Shown here: one piece after another, positions 42,651 through 52,400 of the stretch | Numbering within the stretch: the first letter of the stretch is position 1 | Layout of the letters: each line of letters begins with the position of its first letter | Assembly (NCBI RefSeq): GCF_037893185.1 | Contig: NZ_CP140772.1 | Coordinates: 8,052,001 to 8,116,000, forward strand | Length of the DNA: 64,000 bases | From: Chitinophaga sp. 180180018-3 | GTDB lineage: Bacteria; Bacteroidota; Bacteroidia; Chitinophagales; Chitinophagaceae | Direction of reading: 5' to 3' | Program-made: the position numbers and the translations under genes | The notes under the pieces: model-generated | Databases searched by the model: none | Told to the model about the DNA's origin: nothing | Seen by the model: only the letters and a program-made list of their open reading frames with translations

Positions 42651-43667
42651 ATGAAGAGATTAACCCTTAAAGACGTCGCAAAACTAGCCGGAGTAGCACC
42701 TTCCACCGTTTCATTCGTGCTGAATGGAAAGGGGAAACAAATGCGTATACGCGATGAAGTAGCCACCCGGATTATGCAGGTGGCCGAGAAATCGGGCTAT
42801 GAGCCTCACCGGATGGCTGTCAACCTCCGCACGGGGCAATCCAAGACGCTGGGGTTGATCGTGGAAAGCATTTCAGGCAGCTTTTTTGCCAGCCTGGCTA
42901 AAACCATCGAAACCGAGGCGGAGCGCAGAGGGTATAATGTGGTGTACTGCAGCACTGAAAACAACGCCCAGAAGGGGGCGGAGCTGATCCGTATGCTGGG
43001 CCGGCAGATGGTAGATGGCTACCTGATCACCCCGGCTCCGGGAATGGAAAAAGAAATCCAGCACCTGGTGCAGCAACACAAGCCTGTGGTGCTGATGGAC
43101 AGCTACTTTCCATCTATCAAAACTCCCTACGTACTGATCAATAATTTTGACGGTGTGCAACAGGGGATGAAACACCTGATCGGAAGAGGATTTTCCAGGA
43201 TCGCCTTCGTGATGGTGGATATAAAACTTATCCAGATTGAAGAACGGCTACGGGGCTATGTCACCGCTCTTAAAGACCATAAAATACCGGTAAGAAAGAA
43301 ATATATTCTGCAACTGCAATACCACCGGCAACGGGAAGAATCGCTGAAAATGCTGCAAGATTTCCTGGAAGCTAATCCCGAGCTGGACGCCATCTTTTTT
43401 TCTACCAACTATCTCGGTATACTGGGGCTGGAAGCCATCGGGCGCTTAGGCCTGCGCATGCCGGACGATATTGCCGTGCTTTGTTTCGATGACCACGACA
43501 TATTCCGGCTCTATCCTCCCGGAATATCTGTGATCGAGCAGCCTATCGAAGGGATCGCGAAAACAGCCATCGATCTGCTGATGCACCAGTTGGATAAAAA
43601 CAGTACCCCGCTTAAAAAAGCCGCAGTCGAACTGCCCGGGAAATTTATCCTGAGAGGATCTGCCTGA
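42651..43667 (+). CDS. LacI-family transcriptional regulator
   Basis: This 338-aa repressor has an N-terminal LacI helix-turn-helix (LTLKDVAKLAGVAPSTVSFVL) with hinge EKSGYEPHRMAVNLRTGQ, then a type 1 periplasmic-binding-like effector domain (LGLIVESISGSFFASLAKTI through LGLRMPDDIAVLCFDDHD). It likely senses a sugar. It precedes two GH92 alpha-mannosidase genes, so it probably controls them. A near-perfect palindrome with central CG (43789-43804), as LacI operators have, lies 24 bp upstream of the first GH92 start. Confidence 0.92.
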   Translation: MKRLTLKDVAKLAGVAPSTVSFVLNGKGKQMRIRDEVATRIMQVAEKSGYEPHRMAVNLRTGQSKTLGLIVESISGSFFASLAKTIETEAERRGYNVVYCSTENNAQKGAELIRMLGRQMVDGYLITPAPGMEKEIQHLVQQHKPVVLMDSYFPSIKTPYVLINNFDGVQQGMKHLIGRGFSRIAFVMVDIKLIQIEERLRGYVTALKDHKIPVRKKYILQLQYHRQREESLKMLQDFLEANPELDAIFFSTNYLGILGLEAIGRLGLRMPDDIAVLCFDDHDIFRLYPPGISVIEQPIEGIAKTAIDLLMHQLDKNSTPLKKAAVELPGKFILRGSA

Positions 43668-43753
43668 GCATAATACCGTCTGTAAAAAAAGCAGGCGAGT
43701 GTATAAAATGCTGAAAAAATAGTTATACATTTAACACCTGCCTGTGGTGAGAA

Positions 43754-43779
43754 AAGGATTCGATAGAATCTTTTTTTTC
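43754..43779 (+). terminator. Short terminator after the lacI-type gene
   Basis: A GATTC-GATA-GAATC stem is preceded by AAAAG and followed by T8. It sits 90 bp past the regulator's stop and just before the candidate operator. The stem is short. Confidence 0.4.
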
Positions 43780-43788
43780 TACAGACTT

Positions 43789-43804
43789 GCTAAATCGATT
43801 TTGC
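43789..43804. promoter_or_regulatory. Candidate LacI-type operator before the GH92 genes
   Basis: GCTAAATC/GATTTTGC is a 16-bp inverted repeat with one mismatch and a central CG, the form bound by LacI-family repressors. It lies between the lacI-type gene and the first GH92 gene, 24 bp before the ATG at 43828. I did not see a second copy before the other GH92 gene. Confidence 0.5.
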
Positions 43805-43827
43805 GAATTGTTTTATAATTTCTACAC

Positions 43828-46116
43828 ATGAAAAAAGTTGGACTGTTAGCAGCTGCTTTATTATGTCTGCATGGTGCTCAAAGCCAGACAGTTAATAAAG
43901 TTACTGAACCGGCGGACTGGGTGAACACCCTGATGGGCACTGACTCAAAAGGGAGCCTGTCGAATGGTAACACCTATCCCGCCATTGCCCTGCCCTGGGG
44001 CATGAATTTCTGGATGCCACAAACCGGTACGATGGGGAATGGCTGGGCTTATCAATATACTGCTGATAAGATCAGAGGATTCAAACAAACACACCAACCC
44101 TCTCCGTGGATTAACGACTATGGCCAGTTTGCTATTATGCCGGTAACGGGCAAAGTCAAATTCGATCAGAACAGCCGTGCCAGTTGGTTCTCTCACAAGT
44201 CAGAGGTAGCAAAACCTTACTACTACAGCGTTTACCTGGCCGACCCGGATGTGACCACTGAAATCACTCCCACGGAAAGAGCAGCGCAACTGCGGTTTAC
44301 TTATCCTGCTACCGACAGCGCTTTCATTGTAGTAGATGCACTTGACAAAGGTTCCTATATTAAGATATTACCGGAAGAAAGAAAGATCATTGGTTATACT
44401 ACCAAAAATAGTGGCGGTGTACCTGCTAATTTCAAAAATTACTTCATCATTACTTTCGATAAAGCCTTTACTGTAAGCGGTACCTGGCACGACTCCGTAC
44501 TGGTGAGAGGCCAGTTGGAGTTGCAGGCCGATCATACCGGCGCGGTCGTAGGTTTTAAAACTGCGAAAGGTGAACGGGTAGGCATTAAAACAGCTTCTTC
44601 TTTCATCAGTTATGAGCAGGCCGAATTGAACCTGCAACGTGAAATCGGCAGCGATAACTTCGATGCTACCTGCAAAAAAGCGAAAGATATCTGGAACAAG
44701 GAACTGGGCCGCCTCGCTGTGGAAGGAGGTTCCAGCGAACAGGTGACTACGTTCTACTCTTCTCTGTACCGTGTATTACTGTTCCCCCGCAAGTTCTACG
44801 AGATCAATGCGAAAAATGAAGTAGTACACTACAGTCCATATAACGGTCAGGTATTACCTGGTTATATGTTCACCGACAACGGCTTCTGGGATACTTTCCG
44901 CGCGGTGCATCCTTTCTTTACGCTGATGTATCCTTCGCTCAGTGCACATATCATGGAAGGCCTGTCTAACGCTTATAACGAAAGCGGATGGCTGCCGGAA
45001 TGGGCCAGCCCCGGGCATCGCGATTGCATGGTAGGCTCCAACTCTGCCTCCCTGATTGCTGATGCTTATCTGAAAGGTATCCGTGGTTATGACATCAATA
45101 ACCTGTACAAGGCTATTCTGAAAAATACCGAGAATGAAGGCCCGCTTAGCTCCGTAGGCCGCCTCGGTGTAAAGTATTACAACAGCCTGGGATATATTCC
45201 GTACGATGTGAAGATCAACGAAAACGCTGCACGAACACTGGAATATGCCTACGACGATTTCACCATCTTCCAGCTTGCGAAAGCACTGAACAGGCCGAAG
45301 GAAGAAATCAAACGTTTCGAAAAACGTTCTCAGAACTATCGTAATCTTTTCGATCCGGAAACTAAACTGATGCGTGGCAAAAACAAGGATGGTAAGTTCC
45401 AGACGCCTTTCAACCCATTCAAATGGGGAGATGCCTTTACAGAAGGTAACAGCTGGCACTACACCTGGTCTGTATTCCACGATATACAGGGACTGAGCAA
45501 CCTGATGGGCGGCCAGCAGGGCTTCATCCAGATGCTGGATTCTGTATTCAATATGCCACCGGTATTCGATGAAAGCTACTATGGTACTGTTATTCACGAA
45601 ATACGCGAAATGCAGATCATGAACATGGGCCAGTATGCACATGGTAACCAGCCTATTCAGCACATGATCTACTTATATAATTATGCAGGCCAACCCTGGA
45701 AAGCTCAGTACTGGATCCGCCAGGTGATGAACCGCCTGTACAAGGCTACACCCGATGGATATTGCGGGGATGAAGACAATGGTCAAACCAGTGCCTGGTA
45801 TGTGTTTTCTGCCATGGGCTTCTATCCTGTATGCCCTGGTACCCAACAGTATGTACTTGGTACGCCGCTGTTCTCCAAACTGACTATGACGCTGGAAGAT
45901 GGTAAACAAATGGTGATCAACGCACCGGGTAACAGCGATGCTAACCTGTATGTACAAGGTGCTGCATTGAACGGACAGGCATACGATAAAAACTGGATCA
46001 GCCATCAGGATCTGCAGAAGGGCGGTACGCTGGAATTCAGAATGGGCGGCAATCCTGAGAAATCAAGAGGCAGCTCTCCGGCAGCATATCCGTATTCCTA
46101 TTCTACAGCAAAATAG
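43828..46116 (+). CDS. GH92 alpha-mannosidase, secreted (first)
   Basis: This 762-aa family GH92 exo-alpha-mannosidase (Ca2+-dependent, inverting) has a signal peptide (KVGLLAAALLCLHGAQSQ). GH92 landmarks are WVNTLMGTDSKGSLSNGNTY, SGWLPEWASPGHRDCMVGSN, FTEGNSWHYTW, GQYAHGNQPIQHM and CGDEDNGQTSAWYVFSAMGF. These enzymes cut alpha-1,2-, 1,3- or similar mannosides; the exact linkage cannot be told. The second GH92 follows after 121 bp. It probably acts in the periplasm, where it would cut mannose-rich N-glycans or yeast mannan. Confidence 0.95.
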   Translation: MKKVGLLAAALLCLHGAQSQTVNKVTEPADWVNTLMGTDSKGSLSNGNTYPAIALPWGMNFWMPQTGTMGNGWAYQYTADKIRGFKQTHQPSPWINDYGQFAIMPVTGKVKFDQNSRASWFSHKSEVAKPYYYSVYLADPDVTTEITPTERAAQLRFTYPATDSAFIVVDALDKGSYIKILPEERKIIGYTTKNSGGVPANFKNYFIITFDKAFTVSGTWHDSVLVRGQLELQADHTGAVVGFKTAKGERVGIKTASSFISYEQAELNLQREIGSDNFDATCKKAKDIWNKELGRLAVEGGSSEQVTTFYSSLYRVLLFPRKFYEINAKNEVVHYSPYNGQVLPGYMFTDNGFWDTFRAVHPFFTLMYPSLSAHIMEGLSNAYNESGWLPEWASPGHRDCMVGSNSASLIADAYLKGIRGYDINNLYKAILKNTENEGPLSSVGRLGVKYYNSLGYIPYDVKINENAARTLEYAYDDFTIFQLAKALNRPKEEIKRFEKRSQNYRNLFDPETKLMRGKNKDGKFQTPFNPFKWGDAFTEGNSWHYTWSVFHDIQGLSNLMGGQQGFIQMLDSVFNMPPVFDESYYGTVIHEIREMQIMNMGQYAHGNQPIQHMIYLYNYAGQPWKAQYWIRQVMNRLYKATPDGYCGDEDNGQTSAWYVFSAMGFYPVCPGTQQYVLGTPLFSKLTMTLEDGKQMVINAPGNSDANLYVQGAALNGQAYDKNWISHQDLQKGGTLEFRMGGNPEKSRGSSPAAYPYSYSTAK

Positions 46117-46170
46117 AATGGAATACCTGTAAAATATTTTCATTGTTCACTGATATATTTCATCCCGATT

Positions 46171-46224
46171 CTTCGGGATGTATTTAAACTACTGGCTACC
46201 AGCCTTCAATGGCTGGTAGCTTTT
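46171..46224 (+). terminator. Two tandem hairpins between the GH92 genes
   Basis: Hairpin 1 is CATCCCGA-TTCT-TCGGGATG (46171-46190). Hairpin 2 is GCTACCAGCC-TTCAAT-GGCTGGTAGC (46195-46220), followed by TTTT. Hairpin 2 ends just 17 nt before the second GH92 start codon, so it could weaken or regulate downstream expression. Confidence 0.6.
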
Positions 46225-46237
46225 AAAAAATCTGCGT

Positions 46238-48520
46238 ATGAGAAAATTGATGCTACCCTTATTGCTATTTGCCTGCCTTGCTGCATCCGCACAGGAAAAT
46301 CTGATACAGTATGTAAAACCCATTACCGGTACACAGCGCATGGGACATACTTATCCCGGAGCCACTGTTCCCTTTGGAATGGTGCAGCTCAGTCCGGAAA
46401 CAGATACCATTCCTTACGAAATGAATGGTAAGTATAATCCTGATGTGTATAAATATTGTGCAGGTTATCAGTATGAAGATAAAACCATCGTTGGTTTCAG
46501 CCACACTCACTTCAGTGGAACAGGTCATTCCGACCTGGGGGATTTCCTCATCATGCCAACGACAGGCAAACTGCAATTGAATCCCGGTACCGCCGATCAC
46601 CCGGAAAATGGCTACCGGTCTGCATTCTCACATAGTACAGAAGTAGCGGAACCTGCATACTACAAGGTGAAGCTGGAAGATGACAATATCCTGGCGGAGC
46701 TGACGGCTACCAACCGTGTGGGCTTTCATCAATATACCTTCCCCGGTACAGACCAGGCACATATTATTCTGGATATGATGTCGGGGATCTACAATTACGG
46801 GAACAAGAATGTATGGACTTTCATCAGAGTGGAGAATGATACGCTGGTCACCGGTTTCAGACAAACTAACGGTTGGGCACGTACGAGAATAGAATATTTT
46901 GCAATGACTTTCTCCAAACCATTTACCAGCTACGGTCAGCAGAACAATGCTAAAGATGTGTATAAAGGCTTCTGGAGAAAGTTTGATCAGACAAAGGATT
47001 TTCCCGAAATGGCAGGCCGGGAGATCCGTGCCTATTTTAACTTTACTACTGCTCCCGGGGAGAAGATCAAAATTAAGTTTGCCCTTTCCCCTGTCAGCAC
47101 AGCAGGTGCATTGAAGAACCTGAGAGCCGAGATCCCCGGCTGGGATTTTGAACAGGTGAAGCGCGATGGGCAGGCACTATGGGCGAAAGAGCTGAACAAA
47201 ATCCGTATCGAATCGGGCAGTCGTGAAGAGAAAGAAAATTTCTATACCGCCATGTATCATGCTTTCATCAATCCTACTACCTATATGGACGTAGATGGAG
47301 CTTACCGAGGCCTGGATATGAATGGTCATAACGCAAACGGCTACACTAACTACACCACGTTCTCTCTCTGGGACACCTACCGTGCGTTACATCCGCTGTT
47401 CAATGTGATACAGCCCGCGCGGAATGCAGATATGATCCGGTCGATGCTGAATCACTATGAGCAGAGCGCACAGCATATGTTGCCTGTATGGGCACACTAC
47501 GCCAATGAAAACTGGTGCATGATCGGTTATCACAGCGTATCTGTTATAGCAGATGCGATCATAAAAGGGAACGCTCCGTTTGATGCAAACAAAGCGCTGG
47601 ATGCCTGTGTGACTACAGCCCGCCACCGTACCTACGACGGATTAAGCTACTACATGGATAAAGGCTATGTACCGGAAGATAAAAATGGTTCTTCTGTTTC
47701 CAAAACATTGGAATATGCTTATGACGACTGGTGTATTGCGCAGGTGGCAAAAAAGCTGGGCCGTACGGATATTTATGATGAGTTTATCAAACGTTCCGGG
47801 AACTACCGGAGTGTATATGATACGAATTCCGGCTTCATGCGTCCGAAACTGGATGATGGAACATTCAAAGCCAGTTTTGATCCTTTGCAAACGCACGACC
47901 AGGGCTTTATTGAAGGGAATGCCTGGAATTACAGCCTGTATGTGCCGCATAACCCTGATGAGATGATTGCCATGATGGGTGGCAAAAAACAATTTACTAC
48001 CCACCTCGATTCATTATTTACAATGGAGTTGCCTGATAAATATTTTGCTGAAACGGAAGATATCACCCGCGACGGTATCATCGGTAACTACGTTCATGGT
48101 AATGAGCCTTCACATCATGTGGCCTATCTCTATAACTGGACCGGCTATCCGTGGAAAACACAGGAGCGTGTGCGGATGATTCTGAAAAAAATGTATCATC
48201 CCGGACCCGACGGGCTGGGTGGTAACGACGACTGCGGCCAGATGAGCGCCTGGTACATATTCACCACCCTGGGCTTTTATCCGGTATGCCCCGGATCAGA
48301 CCAGTATTCATTGGGCAGTCCGGCCATTGATAAAGCAACCCTGCAACTGGAGAATGGAAAAACCTTCGTGGTAGACGTTAAAAACCAGAGCGATAAGAAT
48401 GTATATGTGCAGAAAGTATTGCTGAATGGTGCGCCTTTAAACCGCCTCTATATTACGCATGCCGACATCATGAATGGCGGCACGCTTACATTCTATATGA
48501 GCGCCAGGCCAAAGAAATAA
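46238..48520 (+). CDS. GH92 alpha-mannosidase, secreted (second)
   Basis: This 760-aa second GH92 enzyme is clearly a different subfamily from the first. It has a signal peptide (LMLPLLLFACLAASAQE), VKPITGTQRMGHTYPGATVP, SHTHFSGTGHSDLGDF, AHYANENWCMIGYHSVSVI, FIEGNAWNYSLYVPHN, GNEPSHHVAYLYNW and NDDCGQMSAWYIFTTLGF. The HTHFSGTG form is typical of the alpha-1,2-mannosidase type. The two enzymes probably remove different mannose links from the same glycan. A strong terminator follows the stop. Confidence 0.95.
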   Translation: MRKLMLPLLLFACLAASAQENLIQYVKPITGTQRMGHTYPGATVPFGMVQLSPETDTIPYEMNGKYNPDVYKYCAGYQYEDKTIVGFSHTHFSGTGHSDLGDFLIMPTTGKLQLNPGTADHPENGYRSAFSHSTEVAEPAYYKVKLEDDNILAELTATNRVGFHQYTFPGTDQAHIILDMMSGIYNYGNKNVWTFIRVENDTLVTGFRQTNGWARTRIEYFAMTFSKPFTSYGQQNNAKDVYKGFWRKFDQTKDFPEMAGREIRAYFNFTTAPGEKIKIKFALSPVSTAGALKNLRAEIPGWDFEQVKRDGQALWAKELNKIRIESGSREEKENFYTAMYHAFINPTTYMDVDGAYRGLDMNGHNANGYTNYTTFSLWDTYRALHPLFNVIQPARNADMIRSMLNHYEQSAQHMLPVWAHYANENWCMIGYHSVSVIADAIIKGNAPFDANKALDACVTTARHRTYDGLSYYMDKGYVPEDKNGSSVSKTLEYAYDDWCIAQVAKKLGRTDIYDEFIKRSGNYRSVYDTNSGFMRPKLDDGTFKASFDPLQTHDQGFIEGNAWNYSLYVPHNPDEMIAMMGGKKQFTTHLDSLFTMELPDKYFAETEDITRDGIIGNYVHGNEPSHHVAYLYNWTGYPWKTQERVRMILKKMYHPGPDGLGGNDDCGQMSAWYIFTTLGFYPVCPGSDQYSLGSPAIDKATLQLENGKTFVVDVKNQSDKNVYVQKVLLNGAPLNRLYITHADIMNGGTLTFYMSARPKK

Positions 48521-48546
48521 TCAAGTGTGAATTCAATCAGACATAG

Positions 48547-48580
48547 CCGCTCCGGGGAGTATTCTCCGGGCGGTTTTTTT
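48547..48580 (+). terminator. Rho-independent terminator after the GH92 pair
   Basis: A GC-rich stem (CCGCTCCGGGGA paired with TCTCCGGGCGG, small mismatches) is followed by T7. It closes the lacI-GH92-GH92 unit 26 bp after the last stop. Confidence 0.85.
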
Positions 48581-48604
48581 ATGGCAGAATCCTAACTTCG
48601 CCGA

Positions 48605-49339
48605 ATGAAAACAAATACAAATATTACTGATCTGAATATAGAGAACCTGACTTCTTTGTGGAAGATTGCAGGTACTCCCTTCAACGCCTATACGGAGCAA
48701 GCCGCATTCAGCTATTGCAGTGTGCCAGGCTTGGACTGGCCCAACCGGCTTTGGTTTCATCAGCGCATTACCCGCGATGAGCTTGAGCTGGCATTACAAA
48801 CAGTTGGCACCGGCAGATGGGTAGTGCCTCATTGGGATATTTATGATCAGGCAGCAGATGATATTTTCGTTGCCTGCGGAGGTGAAAAAGGCTTTGAGCA
48901 GGCGGGCATGTCGTTGTTGCTGAAACGGCCTTTTACAGGCCAGTATACACTTTCATTCCGGCAGGTGCTTACTCCGGAAGATGCTGCTGCATGGGCCACC
49001 GTTTATCCGCAGGCATTCAACTACCGGATCGACGCATCGATACTGGAACGTACCTGGCATCATCTGCGTTTTTATCTGGCTTTCTTTGAAAATACCCCCA
49101 TTGGTACAGGTATCCTGCATTGCCAGAATGGTATAGCAGGTATTCATGGAATTGGTGTAATACCGGAAATGCGAAGAAGAGGATTTGCCAATGAGATCAT
49201 GGTATACATTCTGAATGAAGCTATTGCGCTAGAAGCCACCCATGCTACATTGCAGGCTTCGCAAATGGGAAAAGGAATATATGTGGAAATGGGGTTTGAG
49301 GAGCAGTTTCAGATCAGGAATTACGTTTTTAGGAAATAA
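48605..49339 (+). CDS. GNAT-family N-acetyltransferase
   Basis: This 244-aa protein has a C-terminal GNAT domain: the acetyl-CoA loop IPEMRRRGFANEIMVYILNEA near residue 185, with IHGIGV before it and YVEMGFEEQFQIRNYVF at the end. The N-terminal half (about 1-125) has Trp/Phe-rich sequence (LDWPNRLWFHQRITRDELE) and is of no recognised family. The acceptor is unknown. It is a single gene facing the sugar-oxidation cluster, with a perfect 68-bp palindrome between their stops. Confidence 0.85.
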   Translation: MKTNTNITDLNIENLTSLWKIAGTPFNAYTEQAAFSYCSVPGLDWPNRLWFHQRITRDELELALQTVGTGRWVVPHWDIYDQAADDIFVACGGEKGFEQAGMSLLLKRPFTGQYTLSFRQVLTPEDAAAWATVYPQAFNYRIDASILERTWHHLRFYLAFFENTPIGTGILHCQNGIAGIHGIGVIPEMRRRGFANEIMVYILNEAIALEATHATLQASQMGKGIYVEMGFEEQFQIRNYVFRK

Positions 49340-49349
49340 GCCCCGGAAT

Positions 49350-49417
49350 ACAACATTAAGCATAAAGACGAGGCCCTTAGCATATGCTAAGGGCCTCGTC
49401 TTTATGCTTAATGTTGT
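49350..49417. repeat. Perfect 68-bp palindrome, copy e
   Basis: Both halves are exact reverse complements with no unpaired loop (centre GCATATGC). It starts 10 bp after the GNAT stop and reaches the first base of the opposite gene's stop codon (49417). Arm sequence includes ACGAGGCCCTTAGCATA at the centre. It must serve as a bidirectional terminator if transcribed. Confidence 0.97.
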
Positions 49418-52400
49418 TACGGTATCAACGTCACCGTAGAAATCCCCAGCTGCACTTTCTGCGTAGCATCTGTAGCTTTGAAGCGTAGGTACAGATTGTG
49501 CATTTTACCGTCTGTTATTGGGGCAAAGCTGAAGTTTGCTTTATTAGGTGTTTTAGGTTGTGCACCCGGGCCGATGGTTACTTCGCCGAGGCGGTTACCA
49601 TTGGCATTGTCTACGAATGCTTCCACTGTATAGCCGTATTGTTGCGGTTCCTGTACCATATACATCAACTGAATACCTTTCACATCTGTAAGATCCAGTT
49701 GATTGTAAGTAACCCAGCCTTCGGTGTTGGCAGGGATCAGGAATTTCATGTTGTTGGCGGAGAATGTGGCAACACCATCCGCTTTGTTGTAGTCGGCAGC
49801 CTGTAATACAGGACTGATCAGCTCGGCCGTGGCTGTACCGGTGATCGGTTTGATGCCCGGTCCGCCTTTATCGGTGTAACTGGCCAGGAGGTACAGCACG
49901 CCGTTGTCTTTGGCTTCACCACCCATGGTTGGATTGATATCGCCATTGACAGGGAGTGATGGTATTTTCTGCGTATTACCTCCAACGGAATAGATGTATT
50001 CGATGAGCTGTTTGGCTTCGCCCTGGGAAAGGCCAGGGTGGGCCGACATAGCTGTTTCTCCCCATACACCACCACCGCCGGCGATGATCTTTTTAGCCAG
50101 CATTTCAGGTGCTGCCGGATCATTCCTGTATTTTTCTGTTATCTGTTTGAAGGAAGGCCCAATCGATTTTTCATCCGGTTTGTGACAGGTTTTACAATCG
50201 GATACTTCCATGATGTTTTTACCTGCTATTGCTCCGGTGATAATCTGGTGGCCTTGTGGCACAGCTGCTTTATCGCGGCCCTGAATGTAATCGGCTTTTA
50301 CAAAGATGTTGTTTACATCCAGCTTGCCGTCGGCAGAGTTACCGTCTTCCTTGTCACTGATATTAACACTGTAGTGCACCTGTTTTCCAGGGAAGTAGAA
50401 CATCTTGTTGCCGGTGATATCGATCTTTACATCCGGTGTTTCGTTGCCGGCATAAAGGGCTATGGAGCTGCTCTTGGTTTTGGCGCCTTTGTCGTCAGAT
50501 ATCTCTACAAATACCTGGTATTCTCCGGCTGTTGCATAAGTGTACTCCACAGTGGGTTCCGTTGTTTCTTTTTTGGTGCCGTTACCAAAATTCCACATGT
50601 AGGTAAGCTTGTCGCCATCAGGATCTTTAGAGCCTTCTGCAGAAAGTTTTACTTTAAATGGCAATCCGCCTGTTGCATGATTGGCCTGTATTTTAGCTAC
50701 CGGTGCACGGTTGCCGCCATTGTAATCGATACGGGCGAGTCCTGCATCTACGTTTTTGCTAAACCATCCATGACCATATTCCAGGATGTATATACGGCCG
50801 TCGGGGCCCATTTCCATATCGATGGGGGCATTCCACCTGGTGTGTGGCATGAACTTCTCCATCTTAGAGAAATTACCGTTTTTATCCATTGTTACGGCCA
50901 TGATCCACTCGCGTACCCAGTCGTAGATAAAGAGTTTACCGTTATAGTAATCCGGGAAACGGGTTTCTTTCGGATAAAATTCACTGTAATAAACGGGGCC
51001 TGCTTCGGCGTTACGTCCGCCGCTGCCTACAATCGGGAACTCGTCGGACTTGCCATACGGATACCAGATGAAGGCTGGTGTGGCCGGAGGTAATTCTTTC
51101 AGACCGGTGTTGTTGCGGGAGTTATTGACAGGCTTCAGCGGATCGTAATAAGGGCCGCTCTCGCCGGTTTCGTAGTTGTATTGACGATAAGGTTTGTTGT
51201 TGGCGATGAACATCGGATAACCGAAGAAGCCGGGCTTCTTGGCCTGATTGATTTCGTCGTACCCTCTCGGGCCACGCAGGGAATCGTCGTTGTTGGCATC
51301 CGGGCCTACTTCTCCCCAATATACGTACCCGGTTTTTTTGTCGATCGACATACGGTAGGGATTACGTGTTCCCATCGCATAAATTTCCGGGCGTGTTCCC
51401 TTGGTACCTTTAGGATACAGGTTACCTTCAGGGATGGTGTAGGAACCATCAGCTTCTACTTTAATACGCAGGATCTTACCACGGAGATCGTTGGTGTTGG
51501 CGGAACCGCGCATATCGTCGTACTGCAGATGTCCGGGCCTGTCGTCAGTAGGGCCGTAGCCTTTGCTGACATATTTCTGGTTGGGTTCATCGAACGGAGT
51601 AGTGTTATCGCCTGTAGAGATATACAGTAATCCACCAGGACCGAATGAAAGAGAACCTCCGGTATGGCAGCAGATATTGCGTTGAGAGTAGAATTGCAGC
51701 ACCACTTTTTCAGAAGACATATCCAGCTTACCGTTTTCAAATTTGAAACGTGATAAGCGGTTTACTGAAGTATCTGCAGGTGAATACATCGTATAGATGT
51801 AGTGATTGTTTTTGAAGTCCGGATCGGCGGTAAGTCCGATGAAACCTTCTTCTGCATTGACATGTGGTGTATCGGTGTGATGGTATACCTTCAGCAGACC
51901 AGCCTGCGACAATGTTTTCTGTGCTGCGTTGTAATACATCAGCTCACCGCGACGCTGTGCAATGAGCACATCGAGGTTAGGGAGTATAGCCATTTCCGTT
52001 GGTTCGAAGAGCTCGCCGGAAACCAGTACATCTTTGGTGAAGCGATCTTCTTCAGGAACGCGCAGGGTGGTAGCCTGGCTATAGTCCAGCACCTGGTTTT
52101 TGCCGATAGCATATTTGATACCACCAGCCAGGTGTTTGAGGAAAAGACTGTCTTTGTAAGATTCTTCGGTATGTCCGAGACCTGTATAGAAAGCACGGCC
52201 ACCGTCGAAATCGTGGTACCAGCTGATGGGGTGGTTAGCACCCATGGTACCGCCCTGGTACGACTTTTCATCGAGTTTCAGGAGTACGGTAGTGGTGGTA
52301 TCCACATCTTTGTAATTGTACCATTCGTCGGTATGTTCCCATTTTTCGGGCAAGCCTTCTGTAGCAGGGAATGATTTGTTCACAACATCAACGATGGCTT

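Noticed and set aside
42365..42766. 133-codon minus-strand frame over the start of the LacI gene
   Set aside because: It overlaps the recognised helix-turn-helix codons of the LacI regulator and has no recognisable domain.
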